Part shown: piece after piece, positions 22,738 to 34,255 of the stretch
Layout of the letters: each line of letters begins with the position of its first letter
Position numbering within the stretch: position 1 is the stretch's first letter
Origin: Acytostelium subglobosum LB1
Taxonomy: Eukaryota; Evosea; Eumycetozoa; Acytosteliales; Acytosteliaceae
Reading direction: 5' to 3'
Length of the DNA: 64,000 bases
Assembly: GCF_000787575.1 (NCBI RefSeq)
Contig: NW_012236498.1
Coordinates: forward strand, 6,325-70,324
Program-made: the position numbers and the translations under genes
The notes under the pieces: model-generated
What the model was told of the DNA's origin: nothing
Seen by the model: the letters and a program-made list of their open reading frames with translations, nothing else
Database searches by the model: none

Positions 22738-23187
22738 ATGACAGCATTAATTAATAGGTCAATAAGGATACTTGGCATTGGTACAGACATTGTAAAGATT
22801 GCTCGCTTCACAAACAACTCAGAGAATGAGAGATTCTTAAAGAGAGCGTTTCATACTGATGAGATCAATCGCTTCAACGATCTGAAGCGAACGGTCAGTG
22901 ATCAGTCGGCTCTGCAGTACCTGGCCGGAAGATGGGCTGCCAAGGAGTCCGTGTACAAAGCGTTTGGCGGTCGTGATCGCGCCCGACTCAACTTTCAAAA
23001 CATACGCATCATGACCAATGAGCGCGGCACTCCCTATGTCGACCTGGTTGGCAACACACGAGAGCTGGCCAATGAGCTAGACGTTTCCACCATCCATCTA
23101 TCAATCTCACACGACACTGACTATGCAGTGGCCAACGCAATAATCGAACACTATTACAATCAATCACAAGATACGACTAAACAATGA
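22738..23187 (+). CDS. acpS: Holo-[acyl-carrier-protein] synthase, AcpS type (149 aa)
   Basis: A single-exon gene for a group I 4'-phosphopantetheinyl transferase, which moves phosphopantetheine from CoA to a serine of acyl carrier protein. The signature motifs are present: ILGIGTDIVKIARF near residue 13 (the Mg-binding Asp), then GRWAAKESVYKAFGG near 65 (the Glu and Lys of the active site), and the closing STIHLSISHDTDYAVANAII. Length is close to the usual 120-150. The start at 22738 is the first ATG in this frame that avoids upstream stops. It is divergent from gtf2h3 with 184 bases between starts. In eukaryotes such enzymes serve mitochondrial ACP or polyketide synthases. Dictyostelids have many polyketide synthases, so either role is possible. 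Confidence 0.9.
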   Translation: MTALINRSIRILGIGTDIVKIARFTNNSENERFLKRAFHTDEINRFNDLKRTVSDQSALQYLAGRWAAKESVYKAFGGRDRARLNFQNIRIMTNERGTPYVDLVGNTRELANELDVSTIHLSISHDTDYAVANAIIEHYYNQSQDTTKQ

Positions 23188-23424
23188 ATGTGCTGTGTTG
23201 CCACGCACTGGCGAGGTAGCCAACTCGATTGGTAACAGACCAAATGGAATGGTATGGAAGTCATATTTATTGGGTATATGATGGAGGATGGATGTTTAAA
23301 GAACGTTAATAATACAATCATGTTTGGTTGGTTGGTAGGATTGATGATGGATGGACTCCCCGGCGAGGGTTGAGTGCGTGGGCGTGGGCGTTGTCGCTGT
23401 GAAGCAAAGCTGTCGCTGTCTCCT

Positions 23425-26400
23425 TTACTTGTACAACACAAGTGGATCTCCAAGATAGACTAGTGTCTTTGATAGTTGACCAATGATGTCCTTTTGTTTG
23501 TAAAGTGCCAACTGCTTGGTGACCTTGGAGAGGTTCTTGACGATGAGTAGATGTATGTTTCTGATGTCCTTCTGCACTTCGTCCATTGAGGAGATGGGCA
23601 CGTAGTCGCCCTTGTAGTCGGGCACATCTGTGAGACGATCAAAGTACTCATTGATGCGACCGAGGTTGCCAATAATGAATCTGTTGACGGGGATCATGAA
23701 CGACTCCTTCTGGCCAAACTCAATGCCATTGGCCAAGTTCTGGAGCACCTTGCCAATGAGAACGAGGGCACGTGTGGCCTCTGGTCCGAGGGTCTCATCG
23801 ACCAGACCAGCGGTGAACGGAGCAATGATGGCTGGACACAGGAATCTCAGGAAGATGAAACCGCCAACGCTCGAGTGCTTGTTGTCGGGGAAGCGGCGAA
23901 CGACTTCGCGTTGCAGGTACTTGGATATCTCGCGCAGTGAGATCGGCAGCAGGTGCAGCGAGTCGATGATCGCGTCGGTGAACTTCTCGGACATTTGTAT
24001 CAGGTTCATCATGTTGGTCATCAGCTCCTCGGTACCTTCGTTGATCTTGGACGGGTCGACCTCGTAGCCGTTGGGGTTGTCGACGACCTCGCGCACCAGT
24101 GGCGTGATCACCTTGACCAGGTAGGGCATACCCTTCATCTTGGTGAATGCAGTCATCAGCTTGGTGGCCGTAGAGTTGGAACGGAACAGCGTGGAGGAGT
24201 TGGCAGTCGAGTTGACCTCGGCTTCAATGCCTGTGTGAATGATTGGACGAATCTTGTTGAAACTGTCAAAGATCTTGGAGATGGACTCGATGGTGCGCAC
24301 CTGCTCCTCTTGGGTGCATGGCGACACGACGCACTGTACGACCTGCAGCGAGGGCGACGCCAGGATGCTGACCAGCTGGTTGTACTGGTCCTCAACAAAG
24401 GTCTCGGTGAACTCGTTGGCTGTGGGTGGATCCAGCACGAAGCTCCAGTCTGTCGACTCGAGCTCGGCCATGATGGCATGTGGGTCGATCGTGCCCTTGG
24501 TGGGAGTGGAGCTGTGCGCGCCGTCCTCGAGGAACGAGCCTTGTGGTGAGTGCGATACCTCGACCACTGATGGTGTCGACAGCTCCATCTTGGCAGCGGA
24601 CACGGTGTTGCCCTTGCCCTCGGAGAAAGTCTGCACCAGGGTATCGTAGATGGCTTTGGACCAGGCTGTACGACTCTGCTTACGGAAGTGGCTGTCCAAT
24701 GCGTCGAACGATGGCTTCATCGACTGGAAGCGCTGTAGACCACGCTCAAAGTACTCTTGCTGCGCCTTCATGCAGGCGTAGAACAGCTTCAGAGAGCGCT
24801 GCTCGATATGAATGCCCTCCTTGAAGATGGCGTCAAACTCAAACACAGTCTTGTCGAGTGCCTTCTTGTGGTTGCTGACATCGCGCTCAACCTCCACAAT
24901 CTTCTTGTCGTTGGGCTGCGCGTTCTTGGCCAGCGAGTACAGCTTGCTCACGGCGTTCTCGTACTCGGTGTGCGAGTCAAACACACGCTTGCGCATCTCT
25001 ATGATCAGTGGGATGAACTGGTCCAGCTCGTCGGCCACTGTGGACAGCGGCGATGAGAACGCAGAGTTAGTGCGTGTCGACAGCTCAGTACGCAGGTAGC
25101 CGATCTTCTTGATGGATTGTGAATAGTGGTCCAGGGATCCGGCCAGATTGGGCTCGACCAGACTGTCCAGACTGGACTTGGCCAGCATCAGGTTCTCGCA
25201 GAAGACGCCCTGCTCGCGGAACGCCTCTTGCTCGACCTCAAAGTACTTCTTGCTGGACTTGATCAGCTTGAGACAGGTCTTCTTGAAGTTCTGCAGCGAC
25301 TCGATCTTGATATCGTACTCGCGCAGGAACGACGAGGGCGACTCGGCGCTGTCACTCGTGGCGATGTTGGCCTGGCTGGCAATGTAGTTGGCCAGCATCG
25401 TGGGCGAGTTGAGCATGTTGAACAGGTTGTTCACCTTGGACTGGCGCTCGTCGACGATCTTCTCCAGATCGGCCAGACCCTGGTAGTCGATGTGGCTTGG
25501 CTTGGTCGACTTGACCATGCCCGAGATGTTCTTTTGGTAGCGCGAAATCACGTTCAATGGCTCGAGCAGCAGGGCGCGCAGACTAAAGTCCTTGTTGTCC
25601 TCGTCGGTCTCCTGCTTGCGGCGGTCTTGCGCCAGACGCTCGCACTCCTTCAGGTAGTTGCATACTGGCGAGCCGGCCTTCTTGAGCATGTTGTCGAGCA
25701 TGTGAATGGCGGCTGGCATATGGTCCATGTACTGATTGAACACGGCTTCGGACTGTTTGAAGAAGTTCAGCATGATGTCGCCAATCTTTCTCTTGTTGCT
25801 CGACCATGTGTTTAGACGATTGTTCATCTGATGCAGCAGACTGGAGTTGGTGGAGTAGACGCGGTCGAATGGTCCAAAGATGGTCTTGATCTCCTCCTCT
25901 GAGAGGAAGATGTAGGGCAGGTGGCGGAGGTACTCTGGCAGCTGCTCGCGATCACGAATGATCAGAGGGTTGGTGTAGATTGAGCGAACGATGCTGAGCG
26001 AGCGGACGTACGTACGCTGGCACTCGAGCAGCTTCCAGCAGAACTTGTCGCGGAATGAGCGAGTAGTGTCGTAGAGCGCGGCGTTGTGGTTCTCACCACA
26101 GCTGATCGAGATGAACTTGCCCAACAGCGACTCAATCCTCTTTGGTCGGTTCTGATCGCCAGCCGAGTGGCCCAGCTGTCCGAACGAGTCTTTGCCCGAG
26201 GTGTAGACGCGGCCGCTGTCGGTCAAAAAGGCCATGTGGCGGCCACCACAGCTGATCTGTCTGATTGATTGGGATCGCAACGCCTCGACAAGCTTTGGAT
26301 GTGACTCACTGCCGTTGTGGCCGTGGCCAAGCTCCTGGCCTGAGCCCCATGTGTAGACATCACCGCACTCTGTCAACGCGGCGGTCGAGTAATGGCCGCA

Positions 26401-28597
26401 GCTAAGACGCTCGATGTTCATATTCTTTAGCAGGGGCACTGCCGTTGGAATCGATATGATGTTGGCGGTACCCAGTGAGGCACCGTTACCAAACACCAAA
26501 ACCTCGCGATGGTTCGTCAACACTGCATTGTGGCTGGATCCACAAGCGATCTGAATGATGTGATACTTGTCCAAAGTCGTCACCAACATTGGCTGACAGT
26601 TCCTATGTGTGTCTCCCAGTCCCAGCTGTCCATACTCGCTTGATCCCCATGTGAATACCTTTCCATTCTCTGTTATAGCGTACGATTGTCTTGTTAGTGT
26701 GTGTTCGCGTACTCTTCACCTGCCGCCTTCTGTAGCTACTCACTTGTTAGACAGATGGTATGCTTCTCTCCACATGACACTTGGGTGACCCAGTGTGAGG
26801 TCATTGATTGGATGACTCTGGGTGTTGTTTGGTTGAGGTTGTCGCCATGTCCGAGCTGTCCATCCTCACCACATCCCCATGTCAACAGCTCTCCATTGGA
26901 GCGCAGTGCTGCAGAGTGATAGAATCCAATTGATATTACAACGACTTCAGAGAGTCCCTCAACCTTTTGTGGTACAAGTTGATCTGTTTAGATTGATTGG
27001 TAGTATGAGTAAGTGAGTTGATTGATTGAGCGGCGACACACAACTTACCCTCGAATGATCCATTTCCAAGCGTGGCGATTGGTGGATTCTTGACTGCGCC
27101 ACGACCCCACATGTAGACGTCGCCATTCTCGGTCAAGAGGGCAGAGTAGTAGCTGCCACAGGAGATGGAGACAATGTCGGGGATGTTGAAGTTGGGCAAA
27201 CGCTCAGGCACGTACTGGCTGTCCTTCTCGCTCCTGTAGCCTAGCTTGCAGTTGGATCCCGAGCCCCAGGTCATCAGACCGCGGCTGGTGTCCAGCTGTG
27301 TGGCACCGCGCAACGATCCGTCGCCAATGCTCTGGGCCGAGCCAGACGACAGCGATGAGTCGGCGCCGCTGATGGCTGACGCGTGGAACGAAGAGTTGAA
27401 CGATCCGATGTGGCTGCCGCCCGAGACGCCCGTGCCGCTGAGAGTGGGTGAGGACGAGGGCTGGTCGTCGCTGCGGATCGGCGACGTCTTGAGCTTGGAC
27501 GAGATGGAGGGTGTGGACTTTGGCAGGATGCGATCCTTCAGCTCCTTCTCCTTGTCCTTCTCTTTGTCCTTCTGCTCCTTCTCCTTCTTTTCGCGCTCCT
27601 TGCGCTCCTTCTTCTCGACCTTCTCTCGCTCCTTGCGCTCCTTCTCCTCCTTCTTCTCACGCTCCTTCTCCTCTTTCTTCACGGGGTCCTTGGCGCTGAA
27701 CTCCTTCTCCAGCTTGCCGATGGCCCATTGATGAGGGAACTTCTTGAAGATTGAGCGCTTCTCGTCCGAGCCGTGTGAGTCGCGGTCCAAATCGGGCGAC
27801 ATCTCATCGTCTCGGCCAACAGTGCTGTTGCTGTGTTGTAGAGCAATGCTCTCAAAGTGTGCTTTGGCCGCACTGCTGCTTCCAGTCATTATTGGTGTAC
27901 TGTTGTTGCTGCTGCTGTTGCTGCTACCATTACTTGTGTTGCTCATATTCATATTGTTGCTGCTTGTGTTGTTGACGCTGCTGCTGTTGTTGCTGACTCC
28001 GCTGATGGGTGGCGATGATGGTTGGAATGACGACGGGGATGGCTTGGGTGGGAGTGGTGTCGTTGGCTTTGGCGGGCCGCCTGCTGATGGTGGCAGATGT
28101 GTGATTGATCCCGTGCTGTTGCTCAACTTTAGTACGGGTGTTGGATTGGGTAGTGGCTTGGCTATTGGTATGGGTACAGCGGCCGAGTGTTGTGGTGGTA
28201 TATGAGTTGTTGCGCCTCCTGTATGATGATGCTGTGGATGATGATGTGATGTGCCAGTGGTGGAGGATGAAGACGATGGAGGTGGCTTGCTAAATGATGA
28301 TTGTGGCTGGCCTGGTGATGGGGATGGTTTGAAAGGTGGCTTGACCAACGGTTGATGAGCTGGTGGCTGCTGCGATGGACTGGCAATACCTTGTATACTA
28401 TTATTAAAGTTGTTCAATGCTTGATTGAATGATGATGAAGTCGCCAAGTTGCCTGGAGCTGCTTGTCCTTGTGGTCCACTATTATTATTGTTGTTGTTGT
28501 TGTTGGTACCTGTTGGTGCAATGTTATTACTACTGTTGCTCGTTCCTAAGTGTCTAACAGGAGGTGGAGGCTTGGCACCGAATGATAATTGGGACAT
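23425..28597 (-). CDS. RGBARG: RCC1-RhoGEF-BAR-RasGAP protein, RGBARG orthologue (1677 aa, three exons)
   Basis: I infer join(28597..27049, 26983..26744, 26669..23425), which gives 1678 codons. Residues 1-420 are low complexity (Ser, Asn, Pro, then a long Lys/Glu run). RCC1 repeats follow at about 430-790 (RGLMTWGSGSNCKLG, ELLTWGCGEDGQLGHG, KVFTWGSSEYGQLGLG). A DH/RhoGEF-like helical domain spans about 800-980 (KLLECQRTYVRSL), then a long BAR-like coiled region, about 990-1260. The RasGAP domain, about 1350-1590, has the arginine-finger context TLFRSNSTATKLM and the FLRFLCPAI motif. In Dictyostelium the protein of this make-up spatially couples Rac activation and Ras inactivation at macropinocytic cups. 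Both introns carry CAATCAAT before the acceptor. Confidence 0.9.
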
Positions 28598-29457
28598 TTA
28601 ATATATAATAATACTACACTATATTTATATTGATGATGATGAGTAATGTTGTTGTTGTTATTATGTTGGTTGTTTGTTGAGGTGAGTGAGGTGAGTTGTG
28701 TTGGTTATGTGTGTGTGTTTGTCTTAAAGTTACACAAGACCAAAGACAGGAAGGACCAAGACAAGGAAGGGGGCTGACCTAGGTCAAGTCTTGAGTTATG
28801 TGTGTGTGAGAGTGTGGGTGTGTGAGTGTGCGAATGTCAACCGTGTTTAGCAACGATGACGATGACAACAATGTCGTTTGTTTGTTGAATGAATGAATAA
28901 TAATGTGTGTGAAAGAGAGATAATAATTAAAAGACAGACAAAGAGAGAGACAGTTAAAGTGTTGGTTGGTTGGTTGGATTGGTAGGATGGATAGTTGTTT
29001 GGTTTTGTGTGGTCCTGCTCATGAATGCAAACTTTTGCAAATGGAACACTCCCTTAGGCCTCAGTCACTTGCAGCCCAATAGGTACCCTTTTGGTACTCG
29101 AGTGGGGGTATAATCGCTGAGGTCATTATCGTTTCTTCAGGCCTGCATGGGGTCGTCATTATTATTTGAACAGTTAGGAAACCAACATCCGATTTTGATC
29201 ACCTAGGTTCTCAGAGACAACCTAGGTAGGAGGTATGCTTTCGGAACAAGGAAGTGTAGTAGCACTTGAGGCATGGCATAGGACCCTATACACTAGGCGG
29301 AAGTGACCATCATGATCAGAGAACCCAATCAATAATACAATCATACAACCATTCATTCATTCATTCAATCAATCAATCAATCAACTAAATAGATTATTAA
29401 TCAAAGTAAAGTGACTAATTATTACTTTACTTGTTGTCGGCTTCCGAAAGTGGGTCA
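28598..29457. other. Spacer with the RGBARG 5' region and unassigned sequence
   Basis: AT-rich and GTTG/GTGT-rich promoter-like sequence for RGBARG fills 28600-28990. 29040-29330 is a more balanced-composition patch without repeats or a coding frame that I can assign. CATT/CAAT repeats follow at 29350-29390. I could not identify an RNA gene in the patch. Confidence 0.4.
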
Positions 29458-30688
29458 TCAAAAGGTGATGAGCGTGGAACTTGTGAGGAGCAGGAAAATG
29501 ATGATGAGTGAGAGTGGATGAGAGAGTGTAGAGGAGCCGCTGAGACAGGCTCCGCCAGCTCCACATGTGACATCACTGTTGTAACAGGCCTTTTGGTAAT
29601 CACAAGTCATACACTTGTCGAATAGACATGATCCTGCCACCACCACATCCACAGATGGACATCCACTACTCTTTGAACACTCGACGTACTTGAGATACTG
29701 ATCCTTGCAATCCTTGCTGTACAAATGTTTGCTGTGGCATGATCCCACTCCCGATGTCGCATCACATATACAACTAGAGCTAACATTACATGAAGACATA
29801 TTGTCCGCGCCACACTCTATACCAGTTACCGGCTTCTGGCAGAAACCTCCATTACACTGACATCATGAATGAGGATTGATTATGATAAGTAAGAATGCGA
29901 GGATTCATGCTACTTCGCGGGATGGAACACATACCTGTAGACCGAGTGAGAGGTCACAATCGAAATCTTTGTGGCATGGCTGGCCTTCAACTCGCGAGAA
30001 CATTGACTGACATGTACTGGTGTTGCCAGTGACAGTTGGGATGCAGTTGAAGTTGGCTTGGCAGTCTGTGTCGACGAGACAGCCAGCACCTTCATCAGAC
30101 CTCTGGACACAGTATGAATTCAAACAGGTCTGATTGCTATGACATTCGGCAACCGAATTACATCTTGGATATTGTTTGTTGGAGCAAATACCATCAAAGC
30201 ACATCAACAATCCGGAGCATTGATATGGGTATTGACAATGATCGCCTAATCTGGAAATATTCGGTATGACAATGATCGACTAATTAGGAAATGATCACTA
30301 TTACATACAAAATGATTGATATGGATTGATGATTTTGGAGGTGGATGATGACTACTTACCCTCTATAATTTGATTGTCTACAATATAATATTATATTCTC
30401 GATGGTGGCGTCGAGGATACATGTCATTGATGAAGGACATTGAGTGTCGTTTGTACATTGGATATTGCCATCGATCTCTGTGACGTTTAGACAACGCATC
30501 TTTACTTCGTTTTGATTGGATGGATTGACATTTACACAATAGGTACCAGCTGTGCACACCTGATTATCATTGCCACATTCCTTTCCGTGATCCACGCATG
30601 TATTACACTTTGGACCCAAAGTATTTGAATGCGCCAAAGTGATCAACATCATACAAATAATCAATATATGTGTAAAGTGTAAAGACAT
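29458..30688 (-). CDS. Cysteine-rich secreted surface protein, probably GPI-anchored (347 aa, three exons)
   Basis: I infer join(30688..30360, 30250..29935, 29856..29458), which gives 348 codons. An N-terminal signal peptide (ILIICMMLITLAHS) is followed by repeated small Cys modules such as CNTCVDHGKECGNDNQVC, CQYPYQCSGLLMC and CHSNQTCLNSYC, with about 40 cysteines and several N-glycosylation sites. The end is a serine-rich stretch plus a hydrophobic tail (PLSLIIIFLLLTSSTLITF) without a basic cytoplasmic end, which suits a GPI signal. The pattern fits dictyostelid extracellular Cys-rich proteins of the kind expressed as families, but I cannot name an orthologue. A role in adhesion or the extracellular matrix is plausible but not shown. 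Confidence 0.75.
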
Positions 30689-31921
30689 CGTTGATTGTTT
30701 GGTTGATTGTTTGATTGTTTCCGAGTTATATCTATCCAGGTATCCAGGTATCTAGTTTTCAAGTTATTTGATTGATTATATATAATATAGTATATGATTA
30801 TTGAAGTGCCAAAGGACCACTCCATTGAAAGGCATTATTGCAATGATAAGTGAGTGGCACACCACTGCCATCATCATCTTTAACTCACACACACATGATC
30901 ATTCGTTTAAACACACACATACACACATTTACATATTATTATATGATTGACAAGTATAGCGAATGAGTTGTGTGCAGTGTTATGGTAACGAACCATGTCT
31001 ATTTGTCCATGATTGGTTAGTGTCAACACAATAATGATAGTGACTAGTGATACTTGATTTTATTCAAAGGTAGGTGTACCAATTCATTACATGTATAGGA
31101 CATCACATTACATTATGGCTGTAATGAATTGAGTGAATTGATTGATCCTTAGGGATCTAACAAGTGGATGTTGATGGTTACAAATTGTAGGTCGCCATTG
31201 AACAAGCAACCAATCAACCATCGATCAATCAATCACACCTCAATCCATTAATCAATCAAAAACATGATGACATCAAACATCTTTCTATCTCTCTCTGTCT
31301 CTGAACAAGTATCTATGAATCCTAATTATCTAATTATTTGAATGAATGCCCTCAACTTGCCCTAACTTTGCACATAGATAGATAGATAGATAGGAACAGT
31401 AGTCAAGTTTATTCAAATCTGCAGTCAAGATTTCTTCTCCACTCCCTCCCTTCCAAAATGATTCGTTTGATGGTTGGGGGGTTTGAGCTTTTGGCTCCAA
31501 AGTAGTTTTGGTGGTCAAACTTTCAATAAGTCCTGACCAATCAAATTCCAAGGTTTAGCGTTTTAGTGTGTGTGTTTGACAAACTTGTGATTGATTGAGT
31601 GGTGGTTGGATGAATGATTGAATGAATGAATGAATGAATGATTGAGTGAGTGAGTGATTGATGTGTTCATCATTAATCAACACTCACACACTCACACAAA
31701 TAACATTCTCCCGCGCACACATACACACAAACAACATCTTGCAATTGCGAGCAAAGACAATCAATAATAACATCGCGGAATTGAAACAGGACAGGTCAGG
31801 GCAGGACATAAACAGGACAGTGGACATGCAAGGTCAAGGTCAACGTCATTAATCAATCAATCAATCAATCACTCTCTCCTCTTCCCTCACTCGCTCAATC
31901 ACACACACACATAAACACATA
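30689..31921. other. Divergent intergenic region with repeats and one weak small frame
   Basis: This region separates the Cys-rich gene from the F-box/LRR gene, which diverge. It holds AT-rich blocks, CAAT/TTGA runs (31590-31650, 31850-31870), a GATA microsatellite (31376-31392) and CA-rich tracts ahead of the LRR gene. A minus-strand frame at 31330-31551 could encode 73 residues (MEFDWSGLIESLTTKTTLEP onwards). It has no recognised family and I give it about 0.2. Confidence 0.45.
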
Positions 31922-34255
31922 ATGATGGAGCTTGTGGAGAGACCCAAGAGGAGCTCGACAAATTCAACGTCATCATTGTCCTCCTCATCGTCGTATTCAT
32001 TGTCGGCGTCATCCTCCTCGTCCTCCTCTTCGACATCATCATCATCAAAGTATTATTACAGAGACAAAGGATGTATTATCCCTCAAATGGTCGATGGTAC
32101 ACACATCAACAACAGTCATCTCCTCCTCTCATCCCTCACCGACAACTTCACCATCCCAACACTTGCACTGAACAATAGTTATGCATGTCGTTCAATGTCA
32201 CCATTCATACATCTACAACAACATCAACAACAACATCAACATCATCATCAACATCATCATCAATCATCAAAGCAACGTAACAGTATCAATCATAATAATA
32301 GTAATAATAGTAATAGTAATAATAATGTTCAACTACCAATAGAGATATGGCGTACAATTGCCAATCTAATTGTTAGACAATGCTTCTATCCTGTAGTGCA
32401 CTCGAGCACGGAGGAGCCGGGAATTAGCCGGCGACACAATTTCCGCGAATTTATAACCCGTCTGTCGCTGGTCTCCCGGACATGGGCGGACCGCATCGTG
32501 CCGCACCTGCAGTACGGCCATGTGGAGATATCGACAAAGAAGGAGTTCGAGCTGATCTACCGTCTGACGCAGACGGGCCTGTATCGCCAGCGCTTCAGGT
32601 TCGCCTCGGTGTCCATCTCGCTGCTGGCCGAGATCGACACGCACGTCAGCCAACTGCATCGCCTGCCGCCCCTGGCCGACGACCTGCAGGTGGAGCTGAT
32701 CATCTCCAATCAGTCGCGCCAATGGATCATGGTGAACGAGCCGTCGCGGCCCGAGAAGGACCTCTCCATCAAGTCGATCGTGTCAGTCGTGCGTCAACAA
32801 CAGCGACGCAACACCAAGCAACATGTACTGGCGCTCGACTCTGGAGCCATGGCGTCTGGCGCAGCGGCGTCGTCGCCCGTGACCAAAATGTCCATCTCGT
32901 TGGGTGTCTCGTCGCCCCAACAGCTGCTCACTGAGCGCCTGCTCGACGACCTCTCGCTGATGGACCTGCACGACCTCTACTGCAAGCTCAACAAGAACAA
33001 CTGCACCATTCATACACTCAACATCCAGAGCAGTAACATTGACGTCGTCATACCAACTAGCACCGCGGCGTCATCTAGTTCATCGACTGGCACGTCATCA
33101 ACACATCATCCCACAAGCATCACAAGTGCACAATCCTCAAGCAATCTGACCTACATGCCTGCAATGCTGCCCGCCAGTCTTAGTCTGCATTGCAGTGGCG
33201 TGTGCTCTACTGATGGCCAGGCGATCGCCTCCATCATCGAGACATACAGCAACATTCATACATTGGACATTGGTGGCAACTCCCTAGGCAGGGACACGCT
33301 CGAGCGAATACTGGAGAGCCTGTGCAACAACAGCTCCATCACCAAACTATGTCTGGCGTCGACGCCCGACCTCAACGACGCACTTCTGGCCAAATACATT
33401 CGTACGACAACGTCGTTGCAGTGTCTGGACCTCAGCTCCAACAACCTGGGCCAGTTCACCGAGACGTTTGACGCGCTCTCTGACAACTCCTCGCTCACAT
33501 CGCTCAACGTGATGAGGGCGCGTCTGAAGCTGCAGGCCAAGAAGAACCTGTGTCAGGCTATCTCCAACCATCGATCACTGCGCCTGCTCAACCTCTCCAA
33601 GTACTGCTTCTACGAGGACCTGGTCGAGCCCATGTGCACGATCGAGTCGGTGCTGAGTAATCAGACGCTGACCGACATCGACCTCTCCTTCAACTACATC
33701 GACGCCAAGAACACCAAGCTCATTGCCGACTGGCTGTCGCGCAATCAATCCGTCACTCGACTCAGCCTCGACCGTAACCCTGTGGGCGAGGGCTTCTCCC
33801 ACCTGCTTGAGGCCATGACGGCCAACAACACCCTCACCTACCTCTCACTGTCACACTGCCATCTCCAATCACACGCGCCGCCACTCTTCTTCCTGATGCT
33901 CTCGACCAATCAGACGCTGAGGCGTATGAATCTGCGCGGCAACCAACTCTCCGACGAGGCCGGCCACGAGATTGCCTGCGTGCTGCCGTTCAACCAGTCG
34001 CTGCAGTACTTGGATCTGTCGTTCAACCGTCTGACGTCGACCTCGGCGCTGACGCTCTACAAGACACTGCAGTACAACAAGTCATTGTGTCATCTGGAGT
34101 TGTCTGGCAACAGTCTTGGACAACTATTGATTCAATCACTATTCGACAAGTATCTGGATCACCTGCGGCTCGTCATCGTCGGTGATTCCAGTCAACTAAT
34201 GGAGCAACCCGTTGTCAAGAACAGGAACTATAGACAATGTTGTAATATATTATAG
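31922..34255 (+). CDS. F-box-like/leucine-rich repeat protein with C-terminal CaaX box (777 aa)
   Basis: A single-exon gene. Residues 1-135 are Ser-, Gln- and His-rich. An F-box-like segment (LPIEIWRTIANLIV, then LSLVSRTWADRIVPHL after an insert) occupies about 135-200. From about 420 to 740 there are RNase-inhibitor-type leucine-rich repeats (HTLDIGGNSLG, LQCLDLSSNNLG, LTDIDLSFNYID, LRRMNLRGNQLS, LQYLDLSFNRLT). The last residues are KNRNYRQCCNIL: a basic patch, an extra Cys, and CNIL, a CaaX box whose final Leu favours geranylgeranylation. Animal FBXL2 is a lipid-anchored F-box/LRR protein with a similar end, so this may be a membrane-tethered SCF substrate receptor. The F-box itself is divergent. 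The two adjacent ATGs at the start are both possible. Confidence 0.75.
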   Translation: MMELVERPKRSSTNSTSSLSSSSSYSLSASSSSSSSSTSSSSKYYYRDKGCIIPQMVDGTHINNSHLLLSSLTDNFTIPTLALNNSYACRSMSPFIHLQQHQQQHQHHHQHHHQSSKQRNSINHNNSNNSNSNNNVQLPIEIWRTIANLIVRQCFYPVVHSSTEEPGISRRHNFREFITRLSLVSRTWADRIVPHLQYGHVEISTKKEFELIYRLTQTGLYRQRFRFASVSISLLAEIDTHVSQLHRLPPLADDLQVELIISNQSRQWIMVNEPSRPEKDLSIKSIVSVVRQQQRRNTKQHVLALDSGAMASGAAASSPVTKMSISLGVSSPQQLLTERLLDDLSLMDLHDLYCKLNKNNCTIHTLNIQSSNIDVVIPTSTAASSSSSTGTSSTHHPTSITSAQSSSNLTYMPAMLPASLSLHCSGVCSTDGQAIASIIETYSNIHTLDIGGNSLGRDTLERILESLCNNSSITKLCLASTPDLNDALLAKYIRTTTSLQCLDLSSNNLGQFTETFDALSDNSSLTSLNVMRARLKLQAKKNLCQAISNHRSLRLLNLSKYCFYEDLVEPMCTIESVLSNQTLTDIDLSFNYIDAKNTKLIADWLSRNQSVTRLSLDRNPVGEGFSHLLEAMTANNTLTYLSLSHCHLQSHAPPLFFLMLSTNQTLRRMNLRGNQLSDEAGHEIACVLPFNQSLQYLDLSFNRLTSTSALTLYKTLQYNKSLCHLELSGNSLGQLLIQSLFDKYLDHLRLVIVGDSSQLMEQPVVKNRNYRQCCNIL

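Noticed and set aside
23630-25815. Plus-strand frames of up to 229 codons opposite RGBARG
   Set aside because: They mirror the GC-rich third positions of the real minus-strand gene and have no recognisable domain.
29040-29330. A structured non-coding RNA in the spacer after RGBARG
   Set aside because: Balanced composition only. I could not find a dictyostelid class I RNA motif, snRNA signature or tRNA-like arms.
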